A model generated the notes under the pieces. It saw only the letters and a program-made list of their open reading frames with translations, made no database searches and was not told where the DNA came from. Of a DNA stretch of 64,000 nt, positions 62,244 through 64,000 are shown piece by piece. The position numbers and the translations under genes were made by a program. Every line of letters begins with the position of its first letter. The first letter of the stretch is position 1. This DNA comes from G963664835 sp965220775 (GTDB taxonomy: Bacteria; Chloroflexota; UBA6077; FW602-bin22; JBCLEL01), in the NCBI GenBank assembly GCA_965220775.1, contig OZ244845.1, forward strand, positions 3,100,001-3,164,000, read 5' to 3'.

Positions 62244-63140
62244 ATGGCACAAGCCTCGCAAGTCGATCGCAGCTTGGCGCGGTCGGCATCATCGATAACC
62301 CTAGGCACGTTTATCGGCCGGCTCCTCATTTACTTTGCGCTGCTTTTAGGCTTGATGTTTACCATCTATCCGTTCCTATTCATGCTCTCCACGTCTTTGC
62401 AGACTAACGCGGAAATCTTCTCAGCGCCTCCCAAGTTGATTCCCCCGACCTGGCAATTCGTAAATTGGCCAAACCTGTTCGCCCAAACAGACTTCCTTCT
62501 CTGGTTCCGGAACAGCGTAATCGTGGTGGCGATCCGGCTGCCGCTGAGCCTGTTCCTATGCTCCCTAGGAGGATTTGCCCTGGCCAAGTACCAGTTCCCA
62601 GGACGAACGCTGGTGTTCTGGCTTGTCATCGCTACGATCATGGTGCCTTTTGAGGCCATCTACATTCCCCTGTATTTCATCATGCTCAAGCTTGGTTGGC
62701 TGGATACCTTTGCGGCGCTGATTGTCCCGTTCGCCGCTAGCGCATTTGGCATCTTCATGCTCCGGCAGTACATGGTCTCTATTCCCGACGAGTTTATCGA
62801 CGCCGCCAAGGTGGACGGTGCCTCGGGATTTTGGATTTATCGGAGCATCATGGTCCCGCTCTCATTGCCGGCACTCGGCGCGATCTCCATCATCCTGTTC
62901 CTAGCCACTTGGAATAACTACTTCTGGCCGCTGATAGTTGCTACCGATAGAGACGTACAGACGATCCCACTGGGCCTCGTCTATTTGATCGATATCACTC
63001 TTTCCAATGACCTTGGTCTACAGTGGGAGAAGGCGATGGTCGCGGCAACGATCTCGATCTTGCCGCTGCTCTTGACCTTCCTACTCGCCCAGAGACAGTT
63101 CATCGCCGGCCTCACCTCGGGTGGGGTAAAGGGCGTCTAG
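62244..63140 (+). CDS. Sugar ABC transporter permease, MalG/UgpE type
   Basis: 298 residues, six predicted membrane helices. The EAA loop reads FIDAAKVDGASGFWIYRSIM, and the C-terminus ends FIAGLTSGGVKG, as usual for MalG-like permeases. GGGAGAG precedes the ATG. It pairs with the preceding permease to form the membrane channel of the importer. Confidence 0.93.
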   Translation: MAQASQVDRSLARSASSITLGTFIGRLLIYFALLLGLMFTIYPFLFMLSTSLQTNAEIFSAPPKLIPPTWQFVNWPNLFAQTDFLLWFRNSVIVVAIRLPLSLFLCSLGGFALAKYQFPGRTLVFWLVIATIMVPFEAIYIPLYFIMLKLGWLDTFAALIVPFAASAFGIFMLRQYMVSIPDEFIDAAKVDGASGFWIYRSIMVPLSLPALGAISIILFLATWNNYFWPLIVATDRDVQTIPLGLVYLIDITLSNDLGLQWEKAMVAATISILPLLLTFLLAQRQFIAGLTSGGVKGV

Positions 63141-63376
63141 CGACTGCGTAAGTCGCCGTCGATGCGGCAAACAGGAAGCGTCCGTCAAGACTTGGAAAGC
63201 GGGTAAGTCACTACGTGTACTTACTAGACGACGATTGTCTCGCTGGAAGACATGCTGATCCGCGCGACTGGCGCGTGGTCCAGTTCCCGGCGCCTAAACC
63301 CACATATGACTCGGTGGATAGCCACGCGTTCTGTTGTTCCATTCCTGAGAAACTCGAACAGCTGAGGTAGAGTGAA

Positions 63377-64000
63377 ATGTTAGACGTAATGCGAACCGCC
63401 GCCGGCGTCAAGCCCACTCTGACAGATGACGACGTGCTCCAGTTTTGCAAGACTGGCTTCCTCGTATTGGAAGGCGTGATCCCGGACTCAACTAACGAGT
63501 GGGTATTTGACTATCTGGATCGCGAAGACGCTCCGCAGAGCGCCCTTGTTAAGGATGAGCGATTTATCGCTGAAGTCTTCCTGCATCCCCGGGTTGCCGG
63601 AGTTGCCCGCTCCTTGCTCGGTGAAAACTTCGCGCTCCCCGAGAAGATGGCAAGTCATCGTCTGGTTGGCCCAAAGAAGGTCGGGCAGTGGCATATGGAT
63701 GGGGGCGCCCAATTCGAACGGACCTGCACACATCTCCACGTCTTCTACATCCCCCAAGACAACACGAAAGAGATGGGGCCAACCTACTTCCTGCCCGGCT
63801 CCCATCTGGTACCGATCACCCGGGAAGAGCTGCAGCACTTCGGCCACCTGGCAGGCCAAGTTCAGTCCAATGGCCCAGCAGGCACCGTCTTCTTCGCTCA
63901 CCAATCCATCTGGCATCGCCAGGCGGTCAAGACCGACCAGTCGGTACGTAATTTGCTCAAGTGGAATTTTTGGCGAACGGTACCACCCGTACGAGACTGG
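63377..64000 (+). CDS. Phytanoyl-CoA dioxygenase (PhyH) family protein, C-terminus cut by window edge
   Basis: 208 residues are visible and open to the window end. GAGGT lies about eight bases before ATG 63377. The iron site of Fe(II)/2-oxoglutarate oxygenases is seen as H-x-D in GQWHMDGGAQF and the distal histidine in SIWHRQAVKTDQSVRNLL, with the following arginine likely to bind 2-oxoglutarate. GPTYFLPGSHLVP between them is a PhyH hallmark. It is likely to hydroxylate a small organic substrate. Its place after the sugar importer suggests that it acts on the imported compound, which is inference. Confidence 0.88.
   Translation, partial: MLDVMRTAAGVKPTLTDDDVLQFCKTGFLVLEGVIPDSTNEWVFDYLDREDAPQSALVKDERFIAEVFLHPRVAGVARSLLGENFALPEKMASHRLVGPKKVGQWHMDGGAQFERTCTHLHVFYIPQDNTKEMGPTYFLPGSHLVPITREELQHFGHLAGQVQSNGPAGTVFFAHQSIWHRQAVKTDQSVRNLLKWNFWRTVPPVRDW

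Overview
The window is 64 kb of ordinary bacterial chromosome with dense housekeeping genes and an unusually rich set of small repeats. It most likely comes from a member of the Chloroflexota. The best clue is the pair of Tat-type lipoprotein sugar-binding proteins with a Val/Glu/Lys-rich linker directly after the lipobox, a style typical of that phylum. A B12-dependent ribonucleotide reductase with NrdR, a c-di-AMP hydrolase and receptor, and an Ino1/phosphatidylinositol-type synthase pair fit a Gram-positive-like lineage. Rod-type cell-wall genes (RodA, PBP2) are present. The exact class cannot be decided from the sequence.

Layout. 0-8.4 kb: a partial XRE regulator with its own promoter and operators, a methyltransferase, a CDP-alcohol phosphatidyltransferase, a Rieske fusion protein, an aminotransferase/creatininase pair and an orphan sugar-ABC ATPase. 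9-16 kb: mpg with a DUF1992 gene, yggU, the minus-strand run pgeF-yggS-yggT, then nrdR-nrdJ. 16.4-28 kb: Nudix, pgpH-ybeY, an ECF sigma/anti-sigma-like pair, a decayed myo-inositol-phosphate synthase, HAD-phosphatidyltransferase-ruvB-DUF2905 in an overlapping operon, nadA-nadB, and a small PaREP1/HEPN-like gene. 29-35 kb: nadC-uvrB-uvrA on the minus strand. 35.6-37 kb: a complete IS481-type element with 5-bp target duplication and a broken transposase. 37.5-38 kb: a diverged 110-bp tandem array. 38-47 kb: def, sucCD, secDF, a c-di-AMP receptor-like gene, a coiled-coil gene, trmD-cinA. 47-55.6 kb: a GNAT and a half-length binding-protein lipoprotein, mrdA-rodA, a large coiled-coil protein, a DUF4015-type glycosidase-like protein and tRNA-Thr(CGU). 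55.6-64 kb: a dipeptidase, two almost identical sugar-binding protein genes, two permeases and a partial PhyH dioxygenase.

How genes work together. nadA, nadB and nadC form the complete de novo route from aspartate to nicotinate mononucleotide. uvrA, uvrB, mpg and ruvB cover DNA repair. pgpH and the PII-like protein degrade and sense c-di-AMP. mrdA and rodA form the elongation peptidoglycan synthase. The second binding protein and the two permeases form a carbohydrate importer that lacks an ATPase locally; the orphan MsmK-type ATPase at 7.3-8.4 kb could serve it.

The most interesting part is the non-coding DNA. Almost every large gap carries copies of at least five hairpin families whose stems vary by compensatory changes while the loops stay fixed. 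A MITE-like element with inverted ends is present twice. One copy is flanked by a perfect 10-bp direct repeat; the other contains exactly one unit of a hairpin array, flanked by a 6-bp direct repeat, where the sister copy is an empty site. Other points are a probable ATT start codon for rodA, an ino1 pseudogene beside its putative partner enzyme, and a gene-conversion-like identity tract between the two binding-protein genes.
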